NCBI GenBank assembly: GCA_910586755.1
Contig: CAJUJM010000048.1
Span: forward strand, 12,722 to 76,721
DNA: 64,000 nucleotides
Direction of reading: 5' to 3'
From: an uncultured Lachnospiraceae bacterium
GTDB lineage: Bacteria; Bacillota; Clostridia; Lachnospirales; Lachnospiraceae
In this document: in pieces, positions 19,109 through 28,158 of the stretch
Layout of the letters: each line of letters starts with the position of its first letter
How positions within the stretch are numbered: position 1 is the stretch's first letter
Position numbers and translations under genes: made by a program
The notes under the pieces: generated by a model
Database searches by the model: none
Told to the model about the DNA's origin: nothing
What the model saw: the letters and a program-made list of their open reading frames with translations, nothing else

Positions 19109-19629
19109 TTGCTGTCCTCCTCTACAAAAAAGCCTCTAATATGGTTATAAATGGCTTCCAGCTCGAACACCAGCATGGCAATGCCGGCAAGAGGAACCGG
19201 GAAATACATCCAGAATCTGGAAACCTTTGGCATACTGACATAAGTACCCTTGGAACCAATGCCGGTGGCATACTTCCAGCCTACGGTAATCATAATTACT
19301 GCCAATACCAGCACAGCAACGTCAGCTATAATGTCAAGAACCTTAACCAGTTTAACCGGAAGATAACGGTCAAATGCGGTCATACGGATATGAGCGCCTC
19401 TGCGGATTGCCAGAGCGGCAGAGAGAACTGCCATATAGGACATACAGGTTAAAACCACTTCCTCACTCCAGGCCGGATCCGGAATAAACGGAATGTATCT
19501 TCCCGCAACCGCCATGCTGGTGATCAGAATATCTACAATCAGCAAAAGCTTGCAGATTGTCAGGGTAATTTTATATGTAATATCATATGCTGGCCTGATC
19601 TTATCGATTGTTTGAAAAATTGCTGGCAT
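19105..19629 (-). CDS. TRAP transporter small permease DctQ
   Basis: A 174-residue protein with four predicted transmembrane helices, typical of DctQ, the small membrane subunit that assembles with DctM. The motif EEVVLTCMSYMAVLSAALAIR with the following RGAHIRM is characteristic. The start at 19629 (MPAIFQTIDK) has a good RBS (tgaagggagagtaaat); a longer reading from 19677 has none. It lies between dctP and dctM. Confidence 0.93.
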   Translation of the reverse strand: MPAIFQTIDKIRPAYDITYKITLTICKLLLIVDILITSMAVAGRYIPFIPDPAWSEEVVLTCMSYMAVLSAALAIRRGAHIRMTAFDRYLPVKLVKVLDIIADVAVLVLAVIMITVGWKYATGIGSKGTYVSMPKVSRFWMYFPVPLAGIAMLVFELEAIYNHIRGFFVEEDSK

Positions 19630-19705
19630 ATTTACTCTCCCTTCAGAAAAGAAAGGCGCAGAGGTTGTACTCTGCATTTCCCCTGCGCCTTTTGAATGTT
19701 CTGTA

Positions 19706-20821
19706 TTACTGCATATCCAGAATCTGCTGATACAGTTCTGCGTTGTCCTTAGTAGACTCTGCGATGATTCCCTTACAAGCTTCCTGCCAAGGAGTAATGT
19801 CCGGAACTTCTACTACGTTAACACCGCTTGCCTTTAACTCTTCCAGAACCTTATTTTCAGCGTCTGCAGAGATCTTCTTGTTGAATTCGGAAGCGTACTT
19901 GCCGGCCTCAACCATAATATCCTGCTGCTCAGGAGTTAACTTGTTCCATGCCTCGTCGGTGATAACAACCTGGATAGCGCCTAAGGTATGGCCGTCCAGA
20001 ATCAGGTTGGGAGCAACCTCCGGGAATGCGTTGGACTGGTAGTTTGCGATGGGCTGCTCAGCGCCGTCTACAACACCGGTCTGCAGTGCGGAGTACAGCT
20101 CGCCGAAGGAAATAACGGTGGGACTTGCGCCAAGGCCTTCCACCATGCCGTTCATAATCGGGTCATTGGACACACGCAGCTTCATACCCTTTAAGTCCTC
20201 AATGCCGCTGATCTCTTTTACCGTGAAGAAATGGCGGAAGCCCTCTTCGCCGTAGAATAAGCCTCTGACGCCGGAACCGCTCTCATAGGGCTCCATTAAG
20301 AACTCAGCAGCTAAATCGCTCTCTGCAAAGTTCCAGAAATGCTCACGGCTTACAAAAGTAAAGGGAACGGACAACAGTTTGGATTTCTCGCCGCCGTAGC
20401 TGGTCAATGCAAATGCGGAGATACGGGAAATGTCGATTCCGCCGCCGCCGCCTAACATAGCGTCTAATACATCGTTCTCAGAACCAAGAACACCGCTGGC
20501 CTGAAGGTCAATGGTAATGGAACCGCCGGAAAGCTCTTCTACCTTCTCTTTAAATGCGGTATCGGTCTGACCTACAATGGTGTCCAGAGGGTTCACCTCT
20601 GCCATAACAAACGTAACTGCAGGACCTACCGCTTCTCCTGCTGCGGGAGCTTCTGTGCTGTCGCCTGCATTGTCTGCGGGAGCTTCCGTTGCTGCGGGCG
20701 CCTCAGTAGCCGCAGGCGCTGCAGTCGTTGCCGGAGCATCCGGGGATTTTAATCCGCAGCCAGCCATAGAACCAGCTACCATTGCTGTGCACAGCATTGC
20801 AGATAACCATCTTTTTTTCAT
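19706..20821 (-). CDS. dctP: TRAP transporter substrate-binding lipoprotein DctP
   Basis: A 371-residue lipoprotein. The signal peptide ends with the lipobox MAGC (Cys22), followed by an Ala/Pro/Thr-rich linker built of repeated APAATEAPA units (to about residue 65). The solute-binding domain follows, with FKEKVEELSGGSI, the arginine-containing motif MKLRVSNDPIMNGM expected to salt-bridge a carboxylate ligand, and LQTGVVDGAEQPIANY. It is the first structural gene after the two-component system. The ligand is likely an organic acid, by family, but cannot be named. Confidence 0.95.
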   Translation of the reverse strand: MKKRWLSAMLCTAMVAGSMAGCGLKSPDAPATTAAPAATEAPAATEAPADNAGDSTEAPAAGEAVGPAVTFVMAEVNPLDTIVGQTDTAFKEKVEELSGGSITIDLQASGVLGSENDVLDAMLGGGGGIDISRISAFALTSYGGEKSKLLSVPFTFVSREHFWNFAESDLAAEFLMEPYESGSGVRGLFYGEEGFRHFFTVKEISGIEDLKGMKLRVSNDPIMNGMVEGLGASPTVISFGELYSALQTGVVDGAEQPIANYQSNAFPEVAPNLILDGHTLGAIQVVITDEAWNKLTPEQQDIMVEAGKYASEFNKKISADAENKVLEELKASGVNVVEVPDITPWQEACKGIIAESTKDNAELYQQILDMQ

Positions 20822-20882
20822 ATTGCATTTCCTCCTTTTTACGCGTTATTAATAAAAATTTTATTTTTTTAACGCTGTCTTA

Positions 20883-20888
20883 ATTATA
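20883..20888 (-). promoter_or_regulatory. -10 element of the TRAP operon without a good -35
   Basis: A perfect minus-strand TATAAT lies about 60 bp before the dctP ATG. No -35 matching TTGACA stands 16-18 bp upstream, the pattern expected of a promoter that needs an activator, here plausibly the AraC-type response regulator encoded just upstream. Confidence 0.45.
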
Positions 20889-20989
20889 AAGGTGTATCAA
20901 ACTTTTTAATATGGTAAATATTTGTGAATTCTAGTATTTTTTTAACCACTTTTTTACTGCTTTTTGTACAAAAAGGCAACGCTTCCGGT

Positions 20990-21811
20990 TCAACTCTGGA
21001 TATCATCCTGAAAAATTGACAAACGGTACTCTGTAGGACTCATTCCTGTGATTCTGCGAAATACCTTTGTAAAATAGTTGGAATCGCTGTAGCCCACCGC
21101 TTTTCCTACATCTTTGACATTTATGGTAGGCCGCCTCAGCTGGCGTTTCGCTTCCTCCACACGGAATTCCGTCAGGTATGCGGTAAAGTTTTTCTGGAAA
21201 CACTGTTTAAACAATTTGCTGAAATAAGCCTCGGAATAATTCATGGTCTGAGCCACATCCTGCATGGAAATATCATACATATAATGGGTCTGTATATATT
21301 CTTCCAGCATCTGCGTCACCTTTTGCTGACGGCCAAAGCCTAATTCCTCCCCGTCTTCCTCCTGCTCCTCCTTCGTATCCATAAGGAGAGATTCTTCCTT
21401 CCCGGCTCTAAGTCCTGATTGAACCCCCTCTGCCGTCCGTATCGCTTCCTCCATCACCAGCAGAAGCTCCTTCTCGTCAAAGGGTTTCAGCAGGTAATCC
21501 ATGGCCCGCACTGTAATAGCCTTACGGGCATAGGAAAACTCGTCAAAGGCAGTGAGGAAAATAATGCAGCACTCTCTGCCCCTTTCCCGGATCCCTTCTG
21601 CCGCCTGAATCCCGCTGACCCCTGGCATCTCAATGTCCAAAATTGCAATCTGGATGTTTTCTTCTTCGTGGATCTCCAACGCCTGCCTGCCGTTTTCCGC
21701 CTCAAAAATCCGGCAGCGTTCCCCTAGATTTTTCAGCAAGGTCTTTTTTAAGGCCGCCCTTTCAATCTGCTCGTCATCTGCAATTAAAACCTGTACCTTA
21801 TCCACTCTCAT
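20990..21811 (-). CDS. Response regulator with AraC-type output domain
   Basis: A 273-residue YesN-type regulator. The receiver domain has the acidic pair at Asp12/Asp13, the phospho-acceptor in AILDIEMPG (Asp59) and Lys in YLLKPFD (about residue 109). The C-terminal ~100 residues are an AraC/XylS double helix-turn-helix (MQDVAQTMNYSEAYFSKLFKQ; VGKAVGYSDSNYFTKVFRR). The start overlaps the kinase gene by 14 bp, so the two are translated together. By position it should control the TRAP operon that follows it. Confidence 0.95.
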   Translation of the reverse strand: MRVDKVQVLIADDEQIERAALKKTLLKNLGERCRIFEAENGRQALEIHEEENIQIAILDIEMPGVSGIQAAEGIRERGRECCIIFLTAFDEFSYARKAITVRAMDYLLKPFDEKELLLVMEEAIRTAEGVQSGLRAGKEESLLMDTKEEQEEDGEELGFGRQQKVTQMLEEYIQTHYMYDISMQDVAQTMNYSEAYFSKLFKQCFQKNFTAYLTEFRVEEAKRQLRRPTINVKDVGKAVGYSDSNYFTKVFRRITGMSPTEYRLSIFQDDIQS

Positions 21812-23315
21812 TTTCCTCCCTGTATTCTTCTACTTCCTCATCCTGAGGAATAAACATCTGCACAACCGTTCCGCAGCCTTTCCGGCTGTAAATCCGGAAG
21901 CTTCCCTTCTGGTAAATGCTGTCAATCCTCTTATAAATGTTGCCAAAGCCAATTCCCACCTTTGAGGTACGTCCTTTTTTCAGGCCTTCCCGCACTTCCT
22001 TCAGTCGGCTCTCCTCCATGCCTACGCCATTATCTGCCACGGAGATCAGAACGCCGTTTTCTTTCGCTACAGCCCGAATAAAGATCCTGCCTCCGGCTTC
22101 CTTTTTGGAAATCCCATGGATAATCGCGTTTTCCACCACCGGCTGCATGGTAAAGGCCGGAACCTTCACCTTGGCCCCGTCCAGCTCAATACTCATACCG
22201 TATTGAACCCGGCTGCCAAACCGCATCTTCTGAATATAGATATAATTTTCCACCACGTCCAGCTCCTGCTTCAAAAACACAATCTGCTCCGAGGTCTTTA
22301 AATTGTAGCGGAACAAATTGCTCATACTGGCGATCATCTTCTCTGTAATATGGGCGTCCTCAAGCTGGGCCATACTGGTGATCATGCTCAGGGTATTGAA
22401 TAAAAAGTGAGGATTAATCTGACTTTTTAACAGCTCCATCCTGGCGGCTTCCAGGCGTTTTTCCATCTCTATCCGCCCCATCTCTTCCCGGTGAAGGCGC
22501 TCTGTCATTTCATTTTTCTCCTGAAGAATATGGATATACTCTTTCAGGGCGTGCTTCATTTTGTTAAAATCCTGAACCAGACGTCCCATCTCGTCCTGAT
22601 TCTCAATCTTTAGATCAGCTTCTGTAAAATCCCCGGCCCCAATTCTGGCAGAGCTGTCAGATAATCTTAATATCGGATCCACCATGGTATCAGACAGCAT
22701 CTTGGTAAGCCACAAAATCACCCCCAGCATCAGTGCAGATCCAGCCAGCATCCCATAGATAAGCTGGGAAAAACGGCCTGCCTTTTCCTGATAGCTTTCA
22801 TTCCCCTGATTTAAGGTTTCCTGAATCAGGCGGCTGCCGTACAGCTCCAGATACTCCTGGATGTCGTAGACCCAATAGAGTTTATCCACAAAATCCGGAG
22901 CTTCAGGGCTCATGGACAACACCTCATCCCGCAAAGCCGTATACGTTTCGTATGCATTTTTAATGGACCAGGTCCTCGCGTAGCGGCGGCTCCCTATTGC
23001 TCCATAGGAATAGGGCAGTCTGGAAACGCTCTTTTGAGTATTCCGGGCCGCTTCCTCATAGGTTTTTCTGGCCTCCTGGCTGTTTTCCCGGATCAATTCT
23101 TCAAAAGCAGCCCTCTCTGCCTTTATATTTTCAAAAAACTCTCCGCATTTTACATTGTCCGATAAAATAGCCCGGAATCCATCTATGGAAAACTGTGTCA
23201 ATTTCACATTAAAAAAAGCAGAAACCGCCAGTACCAGGGTAACAATTCCGGCAAACAGCAAAAGCTTTTGCTGAAGAGATATGGAAAACCACAGCTTTTT
23301 TGACAGCTTAAACAT
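21798..23315 (-). CDS. Sensor histidine kinase (LytS/YesM type)
   Basis: A 505-residue membrane kinase. Two transmembrane helices (about residues 15-35 and 178-198) flank a helical extracytoplasmic sensing region. A HAMP domain (about 200-255) is followed by the His_kinase domain with the phosphorylatable histidine in INPHFLFNTL (near residue 300) and an HATPase with ADNGVGM. It pairs with the overlapping AraC-type response regulator. Kinases of this class next to TRAP genes are usually sensors of the transported acid, sometimes through the binding protein. Confidence 0.93.
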   Translation of the reverse strand: MFKLSKKLWFSISLQQKLLLFAGIVTLVLAVSAFFNVKLTQFSIDGFRAILSDNVKCGEFFENIKAERAAFEELIRENSQEARKTYEEAARNTQKSVSRLPYSYGAIGSRRYARTWSIKNAYETYTALRDEVLSMSPEAPDFVDKLYWVYDIQEYLELYGSRLIQETLNQGNESYQEKAGRFSQLIYGMLAGSALMLGVILWLTKMLSDTMVDPILRLSDSSARIGAGDFTEADLKIENQDEMGRLVQDFNKMKHALKEYIHILQEKNEMTERLHREEMGRIEMEKRLEAARMELLKSQINPHFLFNTLSMITSMAQLEDAHITEKMIASMSNLFRYNLKTSEQIVFLKQELDVVENYIYIQKMRFGSRVQYGMSIELDGAKVKVPAFTMQPVVENAIIHGISKKEAGGRIFIRAVAKENGVLISVADNGVGMEESRLKEVREGLKKGRTSKVGIGFGNIYKRIDSIYQKGSFRIYSRKGCGTVVQMFIPQDEEVEEYREENESG

Positions 23316-23424
23316 AGAGCACCTCTCTGCTATTATTTACGTTGTCCCTATTATATCCTGAAATACATACAGCCGGCAAGTCCGGATTTACATCCGTCTG
23401 CCGGCTGAGCTGTTTAAACTCAAT

Positions 23425-25842
23425 TTAAAAAATCAGGATTATGTGATATGCCAGAAATGCAACCGCCCAGGCCACGATACACTGCCCAAATGCAACCGCT
23501 GCCGCCCATTTGCCTCCCAGTTCCTGCTTTACCGCCGCAATCGCTGCAATACATGGAGTATACAGGAGGCAGAAAACCAAAAGGGATGCCGCTCCCGCCG
23601 TTGTCAGGCCGGATAAAAGGGCGTCTGTAGTTCCAAACAGGACTGTCAGGGTGGAAACCACACTTTCTTTGGCCATAAATCCGGAGATCAGAGCCGTGGA
23701 AATCCTCCAGTCCCCAAAACCCAAAGGAGCAAATACAGGAGTTATCACTCCTGCCGCCATAGCCAGAATACTGCTATGGGAATCCGCCACCATATTAAAC
23801 TGCATATCAAAGCTCTGGAGGAACCAGATAATAATGGTGGCAAGAAAAATCACCGTAAATGCCCGTTCCAGAAAGTCCTTTGCCTTGTCCCAGAGGAGCC
23901 GGGCCACATTCTGGGCTCCGGGCATCCGGTAATTGGGAAGTTCCATAACAAAAGGCACCGCCTCCCCGGTAAACATGGTTTTCTTAAAAATAAGGGCCAT
24001 AAAAATTCCCGTTACAATCCCCAGCACATACAGGCCAATCATTACCAAGGCCGCCTGTTCCGGGAAAAAAACTTCTGTAAAAAAGACATAGATGGGAAGC
24101 TTTGCCGTACAGCTCATAAAAGGAGTAAGGAGAATCGTCATCTTTCTGTCCCTCTGGGAGGGCAGAGTCCGGCTGGCCATAACCCCCGGCACCGTGCAGC
24201 CAAAGCCCACAAGCATAGGCACGATGCTGCGGCCTGACAGTCCCAGCTTTCTCAAAAGCTTATCCATAATAAAGGCTACTCTTGCCATGTAACCGCTGTC
24301 CTCCAAAATGGACAGGAAAAAGAACAGAGTCACAATAACAGGAAGGAAGCTTAATACCCCTCCCACTCCGCTAAACACTCCGTCAATTAACAAGGCGTGA
24401 AGCACTTCATTGACTCCGGCCGCCGCCAGTCCCTTATCCGCCTGCCCGGTAAGCCAGGTGATAGCGGTTTCCAGAATCCCCTGCAGGGCAGCTCCCACCA
24501 CGTTAAAGGTAAGCCAGAACACCAGGCCCATAATGCCGATAAAAGCGGGGATTCCCGTATATTTTCCGGTAAGGATCTGATCCAGACGTTTGCTTCTGGT
24601 TCGCTCTCTGCTTTCCCTGGGCTTAATCACTGCGTTGCTGCAGACCTTTCCTATAAACTCAAACCGCATGCCGGCAATGGCCGAAGCCCGATCCATTCCG
24701 GTTTCTTCTTCGGTCTGGCACGCAATATGCTCCAGCATTTCCTGCTCATTTTGAGAAAGGGACAGCTTGTCTAAGATCTTCTGATCCCCTTCTAAAATCT
24801 TGCTGGCAGCAAACCGGACAGGAATACCGGCCTTTTTGGCATGATCCTCAATTAAATGCATAACTGCATGGATCCCTCTGTGAACTCCGCTTTCTGTATC
24901 GCCGCAGAGATCCGCTTTTTCCGGGGCCTCCTGGTACTTTGCGATATGTACGGCATGTCTTACCAGCTCGTCAATACCTTCACTTTTGACGGCAGAGATG
25001 GGAACCACCGGAACTCCCAGATAAGCTTCCATCTCGTTTACCAAAACAGCCCCGCCATTTTCTCTCAGCTCATCCATCATGTTGAGGGCTACCACCATAG
25101 GCATATGAAGTTCCAAAAGCTGCATAGTCAGATACAGGTTCCGTTCAATATTGGTGGCGTCTACAATATTTATAATTCCTTTCGGCCGTTCCTCCAGTAA
25201 AAATTCTCTGGTTACAATCTCTTCACTGCTGTAAGGGGACATAGAATAAATTCCCGGAAGATCTGTAATGAGAGTATTGGCATATCCCTTAATCACACCG
25301 TCTTTTCGGTCCACAGTAACGCCGGGAAAATTGCCTACATGTTGATTTGCGCCGGTAAGCTGGTTGAACAACGTGGTTTTTCCGCAGTTCTGGTTTCCCA
25401 CCAGAGCAAACGTCAGGGTCTCATTTTCCGGCAACGGGTTTTCTGTTTTTTTCTCGTGGTACTTTCCACTCTCACCGTATCCGGGATGCTCGGCCCGCTT
25501 CCGCTTTCCCGCTGCTTCCCTGCCGTCTTTCTGTCTGTGGGCCCATTCCTTTCCGGCATCTTTCCGGTTCCCTTTCTGATCGTTTCCGTTTTCTGTCCGT
25601 TCCTGTGCTTCCCCGCCGGAAGCGCTGCTGATCTCAATTTTCGCCGCATCATCCAGACGGATGGTCAGCTCATATCCATGTATTTTCAGCTCTATGGGAT
25701 CTCCCATGGGAGCATATTTTACAACTGTTACCCGGGCCCCCTGTATCAGCCCCATATCCAGCAGATGCTGCCGGAGAGCGCCGCTTCCTCCCACTGACAA
25801 AATCGTGGCAGTTTTTCCAATTGGCAGTTCCTTTAATGTCAT
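23425..25842 (-). CDS. feoB: Ferrous iron transporter, FeoA-FeoB fusion
   Basis: An 805-residue fusion. Residues 1-75 are a FeoA SH3-like domain (LKELPIGKTATIL, QHLLDMGLIQGARVTV). A strongly charged, probably disordered linker of about 60 residues follows (rich in K, E, R, G, N). Then comes FeoB: a GTPase domain with G1 GNQNCGKT, the G3 DLPG and G4 NMMD motifs, and a membrane domain with two gate-like repeats. It imports Fe2+ under anaerobic conditions. The start at 25842 has RBS aaaggga with 8-nt spacing; an ATG 21 bp upstream is also in frame. It is transcribed alone behind an iron-type operator. No FeoC is seen. Confidence 0.95.
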   Translation of the reverse strand: MTLKELPIGKTATILSVGGSGALRQHLLDMGLIQGARVTVVKYAPMGDPIELKIHGYELTIRLDDAAKIEISSASGGEAQERTENGNDQKGNRKDAGKEWAHRQKDGREAAGKRKRAEHPGYGESGKYHEKKTENPLPENETLTFALVGNQNCGKTTLFNQLTGANQHVGNFPGVTVDRKDGVIKGYANTLITDLPGIYSMSPYSSEEIVTREFLLEERPKGIINIVDATNIERNLYLTMQLLELHMPMVVALNMMDELRENGGAVLVNEMEAYLGVPVVPISAVKSEGIDELVRHAVHIAKYQEAPEKADLCGDTESGVHRGIHAVMHLIEDHAKKAGIPVRFAASKILEGDQKILDKLSLSQNEQEMLEHIACQTEEETGMDRASAIAGMRFEFIGKVCSNAVIKPRESRERTRSKRLDQILTGKYTGIPAFIGIMGLVFWLTFNVVGAALQGILETAITWLTGQADKGLAAAGVNEVLHALLIDGVFSGVGGVLSFLPVIVTLFFFLSILEDSGYMARVAFIMDKLLRKLGLSGRSIVPMLVGFGCTVPGVMASRTLPSQRDRKMTILLTPFMSCTAKLPIYVFFTEVFFPEQAALVMIGLYVLGIVTGIFMALIFKKTMFTGEAVPFVMELPNYRMPGAQNVARLLWDKAKDFLERAFTVIFLATIIIWFLQSFDMQFNMVADSHSSILAMAAGVITPVFAPLGFGDWRISTALISGFMAKESVVSTLTVLFGTTDALLSGLTTAGAASLLVFCLLYTPCIAAIAAVKQELGGKWAAAVAFGQCIVAWAVAFLAYHIILIF

Positions 25843-25862
25843 AGTCTTTATCCCTTTCATCA

Positions 25863-25909
25863 TTAGGTATGGCCAACTTAGTTATACCTAACTTTCTGAA
25901 GATTGTCAA
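25863..25909 (-). promoter_or_regulatory. feoAB promoter with a DtxR/IdeR-like operator
   Basis: Minus strand -35 TTGACA (25904-25909), 17-bp spacer, -10 TATAAC (25881-25886). An inverted repeat with perfect 8-bp arms TTAGGTAT / ATACCTAA spans 25863-25891 and covers the -10 and the start site. The arms match the TTAGGT-type half-sites of DtxR-family iron repressors, so iron repression of feoAB is likely. The regulator is not in the window. Confidence 0.65.
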
Positions 25910-26041
25910 GACTCTGCCTTCTGTTTTTCAGGCGGCTTTTCATGCACAGAGAAAGGAGCCGCCGCTTTTACAGATGGTTCATCTGCTTTGGCAACAGCTC
26001 CTTCTTCAAAAGGATGTTATTTTGGAATTTTAAGGCAAGCC

Positions 26042-28015
26042 CTACTCTCTTGCAAGAGTAAATTGGTCTACCAGAGTCTTTAAGCTGGCGGCTTCTGCTG
26101 ACAACTCCTCACTGACAGCGGCGCTCTCCTGGGAGGTGGCGCTGTTAGCCTGAACCACGGAAGAAATCTGCTCTACGCCCTCATTGACCTGTCCGATAGC
26201 AGTGGTCTGTCTCTCTATGGCCTCCACCACAATATTCATCTGCGTGGTTACATTGCCTGCCAAAACACTGGTACGCTCCAGGGATTCTGTAACTCTGGAT
26301 ACAGCCTCGCCGCCCTCGTTTGCAGCCCCAATGGAATGTTCAATTAATTCTTTGGTCGCTTTGGCTGCCTCATCGGATTTAGACGCCAGGTTGCGTACCT
26401 CATTGGCAACCACGGCAAAGCCTTTGCCGGAAGCGCCTGCGCGGGCCGCCTCCACAGCGGCATTCAGGGCCAGAATGTTGGTTTGGAAAGCAATACTTTC
26501 TATGGTGCCTATAATGGCGGAAATTTCCTTGGAAGAACTAAAGATCTTTTCCATGGCCTGGTTCAGCTCGCCCACATGCCCCACGCTGGCATTCAGCTGT
26601 GCGCCTGCCTGCTCCACAAAATGGCCTGCCTCTTCTGCGGCAGAGCTGGTCTGTTTTGCACTGTTGGAGATCTCATTAATGGTGGCAGCCAGCTCTTCCA
26701 CTGAGCTTGCCTGTGTGATTGCTCCCTGACTCAGAGTCTGGGCCCCGCTGGAAACATGGTCACTGGCAGCGGCAACTTCCTTGGCGGAAGAGTTTATCTG
26801 TTTCATAGTGGAGCTCAACTGGATTTTCAAGGTCCGCATGGACTCTAAAATCCCCTGGAAACTCCCCACATAGGCTTCCCGGTGGGAGGATTGTACGTCA
26901 AAATTCTTTCCGGCCATCTCTGTAAGCAGATAGCCGATGTCATGGATAATCGTGTTCAGACCTTCTACCAAATCTGCTGTAGATTTGGTCAGTTCGGCGG
27001 TTTCATCCTGCCCGTGGCTCTGAGGAACCGGGGACTCCAAATCCCCCTCCACCAGCTGCTTCATCCTCTTGGCGCAGGCCTGCATAGGCAGGCTGATATT
27101 GTTGGACAGCTTCAGCGCTACAAAGCTGGAGGCCAGGACAGAAAGAATCATAACGGCTATGTTGACAAACATACCAAAATACGTCTCAGCCAGATAATCC
27201 TTTTTCATAGCAGTGACAGCCACGCTCCATCCGTCCGTTCCGCCTACCGGGGCATAAGCCGCAAAACGCGGGCCGTCAGAATCGCGGAAGCTGTCAAAAC
27301 CTTCGCTGCCCTGGCGCATGGCCTTATGTATCTCAGCCAGCTCCTTAAGAGACCCATTGGTCTGTGCTTCCCGCTCAATATTCTGGGTGGTAATGGTTTC
27401 CAGAGTCGTATCCGCAATGGTATCGCCGGACTTATTGATCATATAGGCATGACTGGTCTCGCTTATCTTAATCGAGGAGATGATGTCATTCAAAAAGGTC
27501 TCCTGCGGTACAAAATAAACCACGCCAATAATGGAAGACCCCTGCTTCCCGCCGGCATAAAGCGGAGCCGCCACCATGATGGAAAGTTCTCCTGTAACTT
27601 TGCTTATCAGCGGCTCAGACACATACACATTTCCCTTCATAGCCTGCTGTACATATTCCCGGTCAGAGTAATCGTTCCCATCAAAAATACTGATCCCATC
27701 TGAGCCAATGATATTGCCCCGCTGAAAGCCATGCATACGCACTCTCTCATCTATAATGGCCCGTTTTTCTTCCACCGGCACATCTTTGTCAGCCAGCTGG
27801 GGGATGCAGCCTGTATCCATAGCTACATTTCGATATGCCCCCAGCTCCTGCTCAATACGTTCACTGGCCAGGATAGCTGTCTTCCCCATCATCTGCTCCA
27901 CTGTGGTCAGGGTACTCCTGTAGTTCAGCGTCATGCTGGAGAGACCCACCGCAAGCAATGCGATAAAAACCGTTGCAATCAGACAGATTGTGATTTTTTT
28001 TCGGATACTGTTCAT
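26042..28015 (-). CDS. Methyl-accepting chemotaxis protein
   Basis: A 657-residue chemoreceptor. An N-terminal transmembrane helix (about residues 8-30) is followed by a dCache-type extracellular ligand domain to about residue 270. A second transmembrane helix (about 275-300) leads to a HAMP domain (about 300-355). The cytoplasmic signalling domain carries the hairpin tip (FQTNILALNAAVEAARAG) and flanking methylation helices. The start at 28015 has RBS gggagtg; the frame upstream lacks one. The ligand is unknown. No chemotaxis or flagellar genes are nearby. Confidence 0.93.
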   Translation of the reverse strand: MNSIRKKITICLIATVFIALLAVGLSSMTLNYRSTLTTVEQMMGKTAILASERIEQELGAYRNVAMDTGCIPQLADKDVPVEEKRAIIDERVRMHGFQRGNIIGSDGISIFDGNDYSDREYVQQAMKGNVYVSEPLISKVTGELSIMVAAPLYAGGKQGSSIIGVVYFVPQETFLNDIISSIKISETSHAYMINKSGDTIADTTLETITTQNIEREAQTNGSLKELAEIHKAMRQGSEGFDSFRDSDGPRFAAYAPVGGTDGWSVAVTAMKKDYLAETYFGMFVNIAVMILSVLASSFVALKLSNNISLPMQACAKRMKQLVEGDLESPVPQSHGQDETAELTKSTADLVEGLNTIIHDIGYLLTEMAGKNFDVQSSHREAYVGSFQGILESMRTLKIQLSSTMKQINSSAKEVAAASDHVSSGAQTLSQGAITQASSVEELAATINEISNSAKQTSSAAEEAGHFVEQAGAQLNASVGHVGELNQAMEKIFSSSKEISAIIGTIESIAFQTNILALNAAVEAARAGASGKGFAVVANEVRNLASKSDEAAKATKELIEHSIGAANEGGEAVSRVTESLERTSVLAGNVTTQMNIVVEAIERQTTAIGQVNEGVEQISSVVQANSATSQESAAVSEELSAEAASLKTLVDQFTLARE

Positions 28016-28106
28016 CTTGATACACTCCCATTTTATTATTCGTAATCTGCTCCCTCTGTGGATAAGGTCGCCCACTCCTCTGTCCGCTGAGGGTAATCTT
28101 AGCTAT

Positions 28107-28136
28107 ATTATAAAATATTAAGCGGTGAGTTGTCAA
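28107..28136 (-). promoter_or_regulatory. Promoter of the chemoreceptor gene
   Basis: Perfect minus-strand -35 TTGACA (28131-28136) and -10 TATAAT (28107-28112) with an 18-bp spacer. It lies about 95 bp before the chemoreceptor ATG and just outside the insertion element at 28159. Confidence 0.75.
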
Positions 28137-28158
28137 CAAGATGCCTTAATCTATTCTT

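Noticed and set aside
20960..20975. 16-bp palindrome CTTTTTGTACAAAAAG upstream of the TRAP operon.
   Set aside because: Low-complexity T/A runs make it weak, and its position far from the -10 gives no clear role. It could still be a regulator site.
23371..23408. AGCCGGCA/TGCCGGCT hairpin after feoAB as a terminator.
   Set aside because: The stem is good but no T-tract follows on the minus strand and the loop is long.
25928..25963. GGCGGCT/AGCCGCC hairpin after the chemoreceptor gene as a terminator.
   Set aside because: On the minus strand it is followed by TGAAAAACAG, not a T-tract, so termination is not supported.
28016..28106. Possible c-di-GMP riboswitch in the chemoreceptor leader.
   Set aside because: Chemoreceptor genes in Clostridia often have one, but the ~80-nt leader shows none of the conserved GEMM motifs I could recognise.
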